In this document: positions 24,624 through 32,429 of the stretch, one piece after another
Layout of the letters: every line of letters starts with the position of its first letter
Position numbering within the stretch: the stretch's first letter is position 1
Assembly: GCA_025352985.1 (NCBI GenBank)
Contig: JANXRL010000043.1
Location: 1-33,053, forward strand
DNA from: Verrucomicrobiota bacterium
Lineage (GTDB): Bacteria; Verrucomicrobiota; Verrucomicrobiia; Opitutales; Opitutaceae
Direction of reading: 5' to 3'
Length of the DNA stretch: 33,053 nt
Position numbers and translations under genes: made by a program
The notes under the pieces: generated by a model
Seen by the model: only the letters and a program-made list of their open reading frames with translations
Told to the model about the DNA's origin: nothing
The model's database searches: none

Positions 24624-24682
24624 CTTAAATTTATGATGATTGCGACAAGATTGATAGGTGGCAAACCGCCTCCCGGGCAAAG

Positions 24683-25423
24683 TTATGCTTGCAGCTCCCG
24701 GCAGCGGCGCGGGCTTAGCCCGAAATGTCGGGTGAACATGGCGGTCATGTGGCTCTGGTCGTAAAAACCGCATTCGGTGGCGATGGAGGCGAGCGACTGG
24801 TTGGTGCGCACGAGCCGGTGGCGGGCGGCTTGTAGGCGGACGCGGTTCACGTAGTGGATCGGCGAGGTGTTGAAAGTGCCGGTGAAGTTTCGCCCGAAGG
24901 AGCGCGGTGAAAGGCCGGCGATAGCGGCCAGTTCGCGCACGGTCAGGCGGGTGCCGTAGTGCTGGCCGATGTGTTCGAGCACGGCGAACATCGTCTTGCC
25001 GTAGTGCGATGGGGCGTTCTGCCGCGACAGGCGGGTCATGACGCCGGCGAGCCCGACGATCTTGCGGCGGCGGTCCCGGAGCGGGACCTTGTTCACCAGC
25101 CACCAGCTGAAGGTCATATCGTTGGAGGGGACTGGTTCGGAGAGATTGCGGATGGGTCGGCCGGTTTCGATGACTTGGTGGTCGTCCGCCACGAATTTTT
25201 CGGCGATGTTTTTAGGGAAAAAATCAAAGTCGATTTTCCCCAGGATCTCATCGCGGTGCCTGCAGCCGAGCATGGCGATGAAGCCGTCGTCCATCTGCAC
25301 GAAGCGCCCGGCGTGATCCTTGGCGAAATAGTTGAGCTCGGGCACGCAACTGAGGAGTTGTTCGAAGTGGGTGCCGGGTTCCAGGCTTTCGAGAAACCGC
25401 CTGATGGAAAAGGAAGAGGGCAT
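24683..25423 (-). CDS. PAS domain-containing AraC-family transcriptional regulator
   Basis: A 246-residue regulator. Residues of about 20-130 form a PAS domain (PELNYFAKDHAGRFVQMDD, then GKIDFDFFPKNIAEKF and VNKVPLRDRRRKIVGLAGVM). Residues of about 145-246 are the AraC-type double helix-turn-helix, with RELAAIAGLSPRSFGRNF as the first helix-turn-helix and IATECGFYDQSHMTAMFTRH with FGLSPRRCRE as the second, carrying the family signature. A PAS sensor replaces the usual cupin ligand domain, so the signal may be a small ligand or redox state. It lies on the same strand as, and 131 bp upstream of, the Gfo/Idh-ThuA-DoxX run, so a role in controlling that run is likely by position. Confidence 0.88.
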   Translation of the reverse strand: MPSSFSIRRFLESLEPGTHFEQLLSCVPELNYFAKDHAGRFVQMDDGFIAMLGCRHRDEILGKIDFDFFPKNIAEKFVADDHQVIETGRPIRNLSEPVPSNDMTFSWWLVNKVPLRDRRRKIVGLAGVMTRLSRQNAPSHYGKTMFAVLEHIGQHYGTRLTVRELAAIAGLSPRSFGRNFTGTFNTSPIHYVNRVRLQAARHRLVRTNQSLASIATECGFYDQSHMTAMFTRHFGLSPRRCRELQA

Positions 25424-25563
25424 GAAGGACGTGCGGGGTGATTCAGGCCCGGGTGGCGCGGTCAGGCAATCTTTCGCGTGGAGGGAGGGCTTGCGCCGGA
25501 GAGCGTCGGCGGTGTTGGATGGGCTGGCGGTTTAGACGGCGGATGCGCCGCGCCAGTTTCACG

Positions 25564-26292
25564 ATGCCCCAATTTTTACTGGTTATTCCCGCCTATCGCG
25601 AAGTCCAAAGGCTGCCGGTTTTCGCCGGCGAGCTGCTGGCGGCGCTGGCTCAGGCGGGGTTGTCGGTCGCAGTGCAGGTGGTTGATGACGGTTCCCCGGA
25701 AGCGGAGCGTGTGGCGATGGCGGCGCTGTGCGAAAGACTGCGCGGGCGCTGGCCGATGATGCAGCCGTTGATCGCGTTGCCGGCAAACGTCGGCAAGGGC
25801 GCCGCGGTCTATGCGGGCTGGGATACGGCGGCCGAGGCGCGTTGGCTGGGGTTTTGCGATGCGGATGGAAGCGTGCCGGCTGACGAGGTGGTGAGGCTGA
25901 TGTGGATGGTGCTGGCGGCGAACGATCCGGTGGTGTGCGTGATTGCGAGCCGGCGTTCGTCGGACGGGAAAAGCGTGCACCGAGGCTGGCTGCGCGGCGG
26001 GCTGAGCCGGTTGTTCTCGGCGTGGGTGCGCCGGTGCGCCGGGCTCGGGGTGCGTGACACTCAGTGTGGCTGTAAATTTATACCGGCGACGGTTTATCAA
26101 ACGATCCGGCCGGGGCTGCACGAGCGGCGGTTCGTCTTCGATGTGGAGCTTTTGAAAAGGACGGTCGAGGCGGGCGTCCGGGTGCTCGAAGAACCCGTCA
26201 ACTGGGTGAGCCGACCCGGCGGGTCGCTGCGGTTGTGGCGAGACGGGGCGACGATGGCCGCAGCCGTCTGGCGGTTGAGAAACCGACGTTGA
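25564..26292 (+). CDS. Family 2 glycosyltransferase
   Basis: A 242-residue GT-A fold transferase resembling dolichyl-phosphate beta-glucosyltransferases. Visible are the nucleotide-binding strand LLVIPAYREVQRLP, VVDDGSP, NVGKGAAVYAGW, the metal-binding FCDADGSVP (DxD-like), RDTQCGCKFI and RRFVFDVELLKR. Such enzymes usually load a sugar from a nucleotide donor onto a polyprenyl phosphate. No long membrane helix is seen at the C-terminus. An in-frame ATG at 25543 would add seven residues; I prefer 25564 because the core strand begins there. It is divergent from the PAS-AraC gene (140-bp gap) and converges with carA. It could supply the donor for the Agl23-like GT-C protein encoded elsewhere in the window, which is speculation. 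Confidence 0.87.
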   Translation: MPQFLLVIPAYREVQRLPVFAGELLAALAQAGLSVAVQVVDDGSPEAERVAMAALCERLRGRWPMMQPLIALPANVGKGAAVYAGWDTAAEARWLGFCDADGSVPADEVVRLMWMVLAANDPVVCVIASRRSSDGKSVHRGWLRGGLSRLFSAWVRRCAGLGVRDTQCGCKFIPATVYQTIRPGLHERRFVFDVELLKRTVEAGVRVLEEPVNWVSRPGGSLRLWRDGATMAAAVWRLRNRR

Positions 26293-26298
26293 AAAACG

Positions 26299-27471
26299 TC
26301 AGATTTTACCGGCCTGGCGCTTGGCGACGAGGTTGTAGAAGTCGAGGAAGAGCGGGTCGGCGTCGTTCGGGCCGGGGGCGGCCTCGGGGTGATATTGCAC
26401 CGAGAAAATCGGGAGCTCCTTGTGGCGCAGGCCTTCGACGGTGTTGTCGTTGAGGTTGAGCTCGGTGACGATGGCGCCGCCTTTTTCGAGGGACTTGGGG
26501 TCGGTCGCGAAGCCGTGGTTTTGCGCGGTGATGGAGACTTTGCCGGTCTCCAGGTTTTTCACGGGCTGGTTGCCGCCGCGGTGGCCGAACTTGAGCTTGA
26601 AAGTGGTGCCGCCGAGGGCGTGGGTGAGCATCTGGTGGCCGAGGCAGATGCCGAAGATCGGGAAGTGCGGGACGAGGCCGGTGACAGTCTTGTGGATGTA
26701 GGGGAGCGCGGCGGGATCGCCGGGGCCGTTGGAGAGGAAAACGCCGTCGGGGGCGTGGGCCTTGATTTCTTCGGCGGTGGCGGTGGCGGGGAAAACCTTT
26801 ACGTCGAAGCCGTGGTTGATGAGCTTGCGGAAGATGGAGTGCTTGGCGCCGAAATCGAAGGCGGCGACGGTGAAGCGTTTAGTCGGTGTGTGGGGCAGGC
26901 CGAGGGTCGTGCCGACAGGGACGTAAACGGTGTTATGGTTGGCCGCGTCGGTGGCGCTCCAAAGGTAGGGGGCTTTGCAGGTGGTGTCCTTGACGTAGTC
27001 GCTGCCGGCCATGTCGTGCCAGGATTTGGCCTTGGCGACGGCGTCGGCATCGGAGAGCTGGAGCGTGGAGAGGCAGCACTTTAACGAACCGTTGACGCGG
27101 AGTTTTTTGGTGAGCGCGCGGGTGTCCACTTCGCTGATGCCGGGGATGCCGTATTTGGCGAGGTAGGCGTCGAGGGAGGACTGGCTGCGCCAGTTGCTGA
27201 CAATGGGGGAGAGTTCGCGGACGACCAAGCCGCTGGCTTTCGGGGTGGTGGCCTCGGTGTCCTCGTCGTTGACGCCGTAGTTGCCGATCATCGGGGCGGT
27301 CATGGTGACGATCTGGCCGAAGTAGGAGGGATCGGTGATGATCTCCTGATAGCCGGTCATCGAAGTATTAAAGACACATTCGCCCGAAATGGTGGCGGCG
27401 GCGCCAAAGGCGCGGCCATGGAACACGGAACCATCTTCGAGGGCGAGGACTGCGGGCTTGAACGTGGACAT
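26299..27471 (-). CDS. carA: Carbamoyl-phosphate synthase small subunit
   Basis: A 390-residue glutamine-hydrolysing subunit of carbamoyl-phosphate synthase, which feeds ammonia to CarB for arginine and pyrimidine synthesis in the cytoplasm. N-terminal family blocks are LEDGSVFHGRAFG, GECVFNTSMTGYQEIITDPSY and the motif GNYGVND. The class I glutamine amidotransferase domain has the nucleophile in FGICLGHQML and the His-Glu pair in SVQYHPEAAPGPND. Length is normal. The large subunit is not in the window. The gene is divergent from the KamA gene across 153 bp. Confidence 0.96.
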   Translation of the reverse strand: MSTFKPAVLALEDGSVFHGRAFGAAATISGECVFNTSMTGYQEIITDPSYFGQIVTMTAPMIGNYGVNDEDTEATTPKASGLVVRELSPIVSNWRSQSSLDAYLAKYGIPGISEVDTRALTKKLRVNGSLKCCLSTLQLSDADAVAKAKSWHDMAGSDYVKDTTCKAPYLWSATDAANHNTVYVPVGTTLGLPHTPTKRFTVAAFDFGAKHSIFRKLINHGFDVKVFPATATAEEIKAHAPDGVFLSNGPGDPAALPYIHKTVTGLVPHFPIFGICLGHQMLTHALGGTTFKLKFGHRGGNQPVKNLETGKVSITAQNHGFATDPKSLEKGGAIVTELNLNDNTVEGLRHKELPIFSVQYHPEAAPGPNDADPLFLDFYNLVAKRQAGKI

Positions 27472-27578
27472 TAAAGCTTAACGAAAAGGCGTCGCCCTAC
27501 GCCTGCCAAGGGTTTTGTTGGGTTAGTTCGGGGCATTTTGACGCCATGGGTAGGCCGGCCGCCATCTGGAGCTGCCGT

Positions 27579-27607
27579 TTGACAGGGCGGCGGGCTTTCT
27601 TTAGCTC
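27579..27607 (+). promoter_or_regulatory. Possible sigma70-type promoter for the KamA gene
   Basis: A perfect -35 hexamer TTGACA (27579-27584) is followed, after 17 bp, by TAGCTC (27602-27607), which matches a -10 only at three positions. A start site about 10 bp upstream of the ATG at 27625 would leave a very short leader. The -35 is good but the -10 is poor, so this is a weak call. Confidence 0.28.
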
Positions 27608-27624
27608 CGTGACAATCCAACGAC

Positions 27625-28815
27625 ATGGCTTACTCCGAAGACCGCTCCGCCTGGTTTGAAGGCCAAGGCCACTGGCAGCATGTTCCCCCAAGTGACTGGC
27701 AGGACTGGGGCTGGCAGCTCAAAAACCGCCTGACCAAGCTCGAAGATCTCGAGCGCTACATGACGCTCACGCCCGACGAGCGCGCCGGCGTGCTCTTTGC
27801 GAGCCACAAGCTGGCGATGGCGATTACCCCTTATTTTTTTAACCTGATCGACCGTGACGATCCCAACTGTCCGATCCGCCTACAGATGATCCCGCGTTCG
27901 GGCGAGGCGCAGCTACACGCGGAGGAAATGCTCGATTCTCTCGGCGAGGACGAGCATTCGCCGGTGCCGGGGTTGGTGCATCGTTACCCGGACCGCGTGC
28001 TGTTTCTCGTGACCGACCGATGCGCGGCCTACTGTCGTTACTGCACGCGCAGCCGGCTCGTTTCCAATGCGCAGGACTACAACTTCCACCCCGAATACGA
28101 ACAAGGTCTGCGCTATATCGAGTCGCATCCGGAAATCCGCGACGTGCTGCTGTCGGGCGGCGATCCGCTGCTGTTATCAGACAGGAAACTGGATCATTTG
28201 CTCGGCCGTCTGAGGGCGATCAAGCACGTGGAGTTTATCCGCATCGGTTCGCGCATCCCGGTTTTTCTGCCGCAGCGCATCACGCCGGAGCTCTGCGAAA
28301 TCCTAAAAAAGCACGGGCCGATATGGATGAGCATTCATACGAATCATCCGAAGGAGGCGACCGCCGAGCTGCGTGACGCGTGCGAGCGGCTGAGTTTTGC
28401 CGGCGTGCCGCTGGGCAACCAGAGCGTTTTGCTCAAGGGCGTGAACGATGACGCCGAGGTGATGCAGGCGCTCGTGCACCGGCTGCTGCGGATGCGCGTG
28501 CGGCCCTACTATCTTTATCAGATGGATCTCATCACTGGCGGGGCGCACTTCAAAGTCGATGTGCGCAAGGGCATGGAGATCATCCAGGCGCTGCGCGGCC
28601 ACACCACGGGTTACGCGGTGCCGCAATACGTGATCGATGCGCCGGGCGGTGGCGGCAAGGTGCCGGTCAACCCGAATTACATCGAGAAGATCACCGACAC
28701 CGAGGTGGTTTTCAAAAACTACGAGGGAAAGACGTTCAGGTATCCGCTAGCGTCCACGTTGGTCGAGACGGAGGATGCTAAGCCCGTGAAGCTTAACGAG
28801 GAATTGCACGGTTGA
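27625..28815 (+). CDS. KamA family radical SAM lysine 2,3-aminomutase
   Basis: A 396-residue radical SAM enzyme of the KamA family, which moves the alpha-amino group of lysine to the beta carbon using SAM, a 4Fe-4S cluster and PLP. The cluster ligands are Cys133, Cys137 and Cys140 in CAAYCRYCTR. The PLP lysine is Lys345 in DAPGGGGKVPVNPNY. Two acidic residues that in lysine 2,3-aminomutase hold the epsilon-amino group are kept (Asp301 in QMDLITGG and Asp338 in VIDAPGG), whereas glutamate 2,3-aminomutases replace them. It is therefore expected to act on lysine. Products may be beta-lysine for osmoprotection, or for modification of elongation factor P; no partner gene is visible to decide. Confidence 0.9.
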   Translation: MAYSEDRSAWFEGQGHWQHVPPSDWQDWGWQLKNRLTKLEDLERYMTLTPDERAGVLFASHKLAMAITPYFFNLIDRDDPNCPIRLQMIPRSGEAQLHAEEMLDSLGEDEHSPVPGLVHRYPDRVLFLVTDRCAAYCRYCTRSRLVSNAQDYNFHPEYEQGLRYIESHPEIRDVLLSGGDPLLLSDRKLDHLLGRLRAIKHVEFIRIGSRIPVFLPQRITPELCEILKKHGPIWMSIHTNHPKEATAELRDACERLSFAGVPLGNQSVLLKGVNDDAEVMQALVHRLLRMRVRPYYLYQMDLITGGAHFKVDVRKGMEIIQALRGHTTGYAVPQYVIDAPGGGGKVPVNPNYIEKITDTEVVFKNYEGKTFRYPLASTLVETEDAKPVKLNEELHG

Positions 28816-28838
28816 GGCCGGAGCGGACGGACCGCCGT

Positions 28839-28887
28839 GCGATTTGGCTCATGAACCGAGGTTCCTCGAATCGCCCGGCGGGTTTTT
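28839..28887 (+). terminator. Possible terminator after the KamA gene
   Basis: An outer stem GCGATT (28839-28844) can pair with AATCGC (28869-28874), enclosing an inner CGAGG/CCTCG hairpin, and a run of five T at 28883-28887 follows a few bases later. The loop of the inner hairpin is short and the T run is not immediately adjacent, so this is a weak candidate. It lies in the 92-bp gap between converging genes. Confidence 0.3.
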
Positions 28888-28907
28888 GTGTCTTCGCCTT
28901 GGGGAAT

Positions 28908-29837
28908 TTAATCTGAAAACGCGCTTGTCACCGGGCGTCCCCAGAAATTCTCCGGCACAGGCACGCCGAGCAGCCAGAGCGCCGTCGCAGCGGTGTCGTA
29001 TTGGATGACCGGCGCGGTGATCGTGAAGCCGGGCTTCACGCCTTTGCCCCAGGCGATCCACGGGATGATCACGTCCGCCGATTCGGCGGAGCCGTGCGTG
29101 CCGAGCTGGGGGCCGAGGCCTTGCTTGGCGCGGGCGGCGTTTTCCTCGGGTGTGCGGTCGTGGCCGCCGTGATCGGCGGTGAGAATGATGACGCTGGAGT
29201 CGGCGATCCCGGCAGCGGTGATCGCGGTGCGGATGACGCCGAGCGCACGGTCGCAGGTGGCGAGCGCTTTCATTTTTTCCGGCGAGCGAACGCCGTATTG
29301 GTGTCCGGTAAAATCGGGGTCGCCGAAGTGGATGAAGCACAGGTTTGGCGCGAGTTCCTTGATCACGTCGGCAGCGGCGGCGGCGATGCCCGGGGAGAGA
29401 AATTCTTGGGGGATTATAAATTTATCCAAGCTGTCCGGCTGCTCCAAGGTTTTGAACTTGGACTTGGAGACGATCATCGCCGTGGTGAGGCCTTGTTTTT
29501 TGGCCAGTCGAAAGATCGTGGGCACGGCGAGCTTGGGCTTGGTCGTCTCCCATTCGTTCCAAGTGATTTGGTGCTTCTGCACGCCGACGCCCGTGAGCAT
29601 CGAGGTGTGCGAGGGTAGGGTGAGGCTGGGCACGATGGTGTAAGCTTCCCACGTGTGTGCCCCTTCGGTGGCCATAACCTTGAACAAAGGCATTTCGGCC
29701 TGATCGATGTTCTCCGGTGAGGTTTGGTCGAAGCTTATGATGAAAACATGCGAGGCCCGCGGTGCGGACTGGGCGCAGAGCGAGGTGACGGCGAACAAAC
29801 CGAGGGTCATCCAGCGGAGAATTTCTAAGGGTTTCAT
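28908..29837 (-). CDS. Exported type I phosphodiesterase/alkaline phosphatase-like protein
   Basis: A 309-residue member of the alkaline phosphatase superfamily (nucleotide pyrophosphatase/phosphodiesterase branch) with a signal peptide of about 22 residues (MKPLEILRWMTLGLFAVTSLC). Metal and active-site blocks are visible: ISFDQTSPEN with the first Asp (about residue 37), SLTLPSHTSMLTG with the nucleophile Thr (about 73), FGDPDFTGHQYG, LTADHGGHD, and the final GTHGS His. The enzyme would hydrolyse phosphodiesters, or act as a lipid or sugar-phosphate hydrolase, in the periplasm; substrate is unknown. ATG 29837 is preferred as it starts the signal peptide. It lies 61 bp downstream of the HupE/UreJ-like gene on the same strand. 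Confidence 0.87.
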   Translation of the reverse strand: MKPLEILRWMTLGLFAVTSLCAQSAPRASHVFIISFDQTSPENIDQAEMPLFKVMATEGAHTWEAYTIVPSLTLPSHTSMLTGVGVQKHQITWNEWETTKPKLAVPTIFRLAKKQGLTTAMIVSKSKFKTLEQPDSLDKFIIPQEFLSPGIAAAAADVIKELAPNLCFIHFGDPDFTGHQYGVRSPEKMKALATCDRALGVIRTAITAAGIADSSVIILTADHGGHDRTPEENAARAKQGLGPQLGTHGSAESADVIIPWIAWGKGVKPGFTITAPVIQYDTAATALWLLGVPVPENFWGRPVTSAFSD

Positions 29838-29898
29838 GAGGTGAGTGAGCAAATTTAAGCTGGTTCTTCCTGCAACCGCTGGCGACTGCATTTGCGGC

Positions 29899-30942
29899 TT
29901 AGAACCAGACGCGCTCGACGAACCAGTAAAGTCCGAAGCCCGCGACCAGTAGCGACAAGGCGGGCGCGCCGCGTTTCGTGAAACGAGGCCGGCCGCGAGC
30001 CCAGGCCAGCACGGGCAGGATCAACGCCACGATGCAAAGCTGCCCGAGCTCGACGCCGAGGTTGAAGGAGAGCAGGGGCAGCAACACGGAACTGCCGTTT
30101 TGCCCCACGCCGATTTCACGGAGCAGGCCCGCAAAGCCGAAGCCATGGACTAGGCCGAATATCCCGGCGGTTATCCAGCGGTGGCGGGGTTCCAGGTCGC
30201 GCATCCAGAGATTTTCGACGCCGACGTAAACGATCGAAGCGGCTATCAACGGCTCGACCCAACTCGGTGACAGCGACCAAGCGCCGACCGTGGCCATGCC
30301 CAGCGTCAACGAATGCGCCACCGTGAAACTGGTGATGATCGGTAGGATGGACCGAAAGCGATGGCAGGCCAGAATCAGTCCAGCCAGATAGAGCAAGTGA
30401 TCGTAGCCGGTCAGAATGTGCCGGATGCCGAGACGCACAAAATCCGTGAACGTGTGCGTCGGCGCGGGCTGGTCGTAGGAAAACTCGATGACCGGGTTTT
30501 GCGCGGAGAGCAGACCTTCGGTGAGCGTCCGGCCGGCTTGCACGATGGAAACGAATTCGCGGTGGCCGGAGCTGAGTTTGCCGAGCTGGCGCAGCGTGAT
30601 TTTTAATGGGCCGGGACTGCGCAGCGGAATCGTGGCGCGCCATTCGAGGACGCTTTGATCGGTCCGGCGGGTGATGGAGCCGGCAATCACGGTCAGCGGC
30701 CCTTGAGGATCGCTCACGTCGAGCCAGCGGGGGGAAAGCGTGCGTAACTGGGTTTCCCCGTCGATGAATTCTTGTTCCGAGGCGCGCCCGTCACCATTGG
30801 GATCGGGCGGGGTGAGTTGCAGGGTGAGCGCGAGGTGGTCTCCTTCGACTTCGCACAACAGCGAACTGAGGCCCGGGTTATGGGCTCGTGCGCATGAACC
30901 GCCGAGAGCAAGCAGGAGGAAGGCGAAAAAGAGACGACGCAT
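29899..30942 (-). CDS. HupE/UreJ-like membrane protein with EF-hand loop
   Basis: A 347-residue protein with a signal peptide (cut after ARA, so His would be the first mature residue), an extracytoplasmic domain of about 145 residues and a six- to seven-helix C-terminal HupE/UreJ_2 domain (about residues 165-345). Membrane motifs are GIRHILTGYDH (172-182), SFTVAHSLTL, GLVHGFGFAG (263-272) and SFNLGVELGQ (292-301), giving several in-membrane His and Asp residues that could carry a metal. HupE/UreJ relatives are thought to transport nickel or other divalent metals. The soluble domain holds a canonical EF-hand loop at 47-58 (DPNGDGRASEQE), so calcium binding is plausible. It follows the TPR gene after 3 bp. 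Confidence 0.85.
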   Translation of the reverse strand: MRRLFFAFLLLALGGSCARAHNPGLSSLLCEVEGDHLALTLQLTPPDPNGDGRASEQEFIDGETQLRTLSPRWLDVSDPQGPLTVIAGSITRRTDQSVLEWRATIPLRSPGPLKITLRQLGKLSSGHREFVSIVQAGRTLTEGLLSAQNPVIEFSYDQPAPTHTFTDFVRLGIRHILTGYDHLLYLAGLILACHRFRSILPIITSFTVAHSLTLGMATVGAWSLSPSWVEPLIAASIVYVGVENLWMRDLEPRHRWITAGIFGLVHGFGFAGLLREIGVGQNGSSVLLPLLSFNLGVELGQLCIVALILPVLAWARGRPRFTKRGAPALSLLVAGFGLYWFVERVWF

Positions 30943-30945
30943 GAA

Positions 30946-32322
30946 TCAAGGGCGGGCGGTTAAGAGTGCGGCGGATGCAGTGAGGCGCAGCAGGGCGGCG
31001 CGGGCGAGCGGGGCGTGCACGGGATTAAAATGGGGTTCGCGCCCCAAGGCGGTTTCCAGGTGGGCGCGGGCCTCCGTGGTGTTGCCCGCCGCTTCCTCGA
31101 TGAGCGCCACGTGATAAAGCTGGGGCGCGGGCTGGTGACGCGACTGGAGAATCTCAGGAACGAGTGCACGGGCTTCGTTGATGCGACCGGCGCGAAAATA
31201 GGCCCAGGCCAGGGTGTCGGCCGCGACGGCGCCGAGGTGATGCGAGCGTTCTGCTTCGGCCAAATGAATGGCCTCGTCGAGTTTGATGCCCGTGTCGGCG
31301 TAGAATCGGGAAAGCTCGCCTTCGCCGCCTTGGATGTTTCGGGCGCGGAGGCGGGCGTGCAGTTCTTCGATGCGCGCGGTCATCGTGCCGGCATCGGCGG
31401 TGCGTCCGGCCGCGAGGTAAAGGTCATGCAGGGTGGCCAGCGTCACGTGTTGCGGTTGCAGGGCGGCGGCGTGTTCGAGCGCGACGATGGCGGCGGCTTC
31501 GTCGCCTGTGGCGAGATGAGCTTGGCCGGAGGCGTTGAGCAGAACGAGATTGTCGGGGGCGTGTTTGAGCCAGACGTCCACGGCTTCAACCGATCCGGCG
31601 AGGTCTCCGGTGTAGCGAAGCATCATCGACAGTTCGGCGGCGCACCATGCGCTGCGGGCGGGTTCGCCGCCGCCGGCCGCGAGCGCCTGGCGGATCAGGG
31701 AGAGGGCCTCGGTGGTGTCGCCTTGGAGGTAGAGCAGATGAGCGGCGCGGCTGTAGGAGCCGAGGTCGGGCTTGAGGTCGAGCATCCGCTGGTAGTTGAG
31801 TGCGGCTTCTTCGTAACGTCCGCGCTCGACGGCAGCGTCGCCGATGATGCCGTAGGCCGCGGGCAGCTCCGGATCGGTTTTAAGGGCGAGCAAGGCCCAG
31901 GCGACGCTGTCGTCAAAGTGGTGCGCCGCCCCGGCCGCCCAAGCCAGGCCCACCAGGGACGTGGGGTCGGTGCGGTCGAGTTTGTGTGCCTGAAGGTAAA
32001 CCCGCTCGATCTGCGGGTAGAGCGATGTATCGAGATTCAGGCGACTACGCTGGGTGAGGGCGTCTGCGAGACGGACCCAGGAGACGGAGGAAAGTGGGAG
32101 ATTGTTCACCGTCTGCAGGCCGGCGGCAATCTCGCGGTGGAGCGGGGCGGAACCCGGTTCGTGCGATAATCCCGAGATGAACTGGGCGAGTTCATCGGAA
32201 ACCGCGGGGGCCGGTGCGGCGCGTGGCGGTGCGAGCGAGTGGGCTCCTGGGGCGACGGCCAAGATCCAAACCGCCCCGGCTGCGGCCGCGGCGAGTAAAG
32301 GAAAGAGGATGCGTCGGTTCAT
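30946..32322 (-). CDS. TPR-repeat protein with N-terminal membrane anchor
   Basis: A 458-residue protein beginning with a hydrophobic segment (about residues 5-25, FPLLAAAAAGAVWILAVAP), an Ala/Pro linker, and then tetratricopeptide repeats from about residue 115 on: AYGIIGDAAVERGRYEEAAL, then LLYLQGDTTEALSLIRQAL, further repeats with A-xx-G-x-x-x-x-A patterns, and a final pair near the C-terminus (AWAYFRAGRINEARALVPEI and LIEEAAGNTTEARAHLETAL). TPRs mediate protein-protein contacts; the anchor places the repeats on the periplasmic face, probably as a scaffold for envelope proteins. It ends 3 bp before the HupE/UreJ-like gene. A strong terminator lies 43 bp upstream of its start. Confidence 0.85.
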   Translation of the reverse strand: MNRRILFPLLAAAAAGAVWILAVAPGAHSLAPPRAAPAPAVSDELAQFISGLSHEPGSAPLHREIAAGLQTVNNLPLSSVSWVRLADALTQRSRLNLDTSLYPQIERVYLQAHKLDRTDPTSLVGLAWAAGAAHHFDDSVAWALLALKTDPELPAAYGIIGDAAVERGRYEEAALNYQRMLDLKPDLGSYSRAAHLLYLQGDTTEALSLIRQALAAGGGEPARSAWCAAELSMMLRYTGDLAGSVEAVDVWLKHAPDNLVLLNASGQAHLATGDEAAAIVALEHAAALQPQHVTLATLHDLYLAAGRTADAGTMTARIEELHARLRARNIQGGEGELSRFYADTGIKLDEAIHLAEAERSHHLGAVAADTLAWAYFRAGRINEARALVPEILQSRHQPAPQLYHVALIEEAAGNTTEARAHLETALGREPHFNPVHAPLARAALLRLTASAALLTARP

Positions 32323-32364
32323 CGGCGGGAGCGCGGCGGGCTGGTTCAGGAAACAGGAGGGCCT

Positions 32365-32402
32365 TTAAAAACGGAGGCCGATGGCGCAAGCCATCGGCCT
32401 CC
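32365..32402 (-). terminator. Rho-independent terminator after the DUF4331 gene
   Basis: A perfect 13-bp stem (32373-32385 with 32390-32402) closes a four-base loop, and on the minus strand it is followed directly by GTTTTTAAA. It lies 28 bp after the DUF4331 stop and 43 bp before the TPR start. The stem is very GC-rich. No T run follows on the plus strand, so it acts on minus-strand transcripts. Confidence 0.85.
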
Positions 32403-32429
32403 CGGAGGCAGGCAAGGTGAGCGGGATGC

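Noticed and set aside
24552-25103. N-terminal extension of the first Gfo/Idh protein by 184 residues
   Set aside because: It runs over the AraC-type gene in another frame and is Arg/His-rich; the Tat signal begins at 24551.
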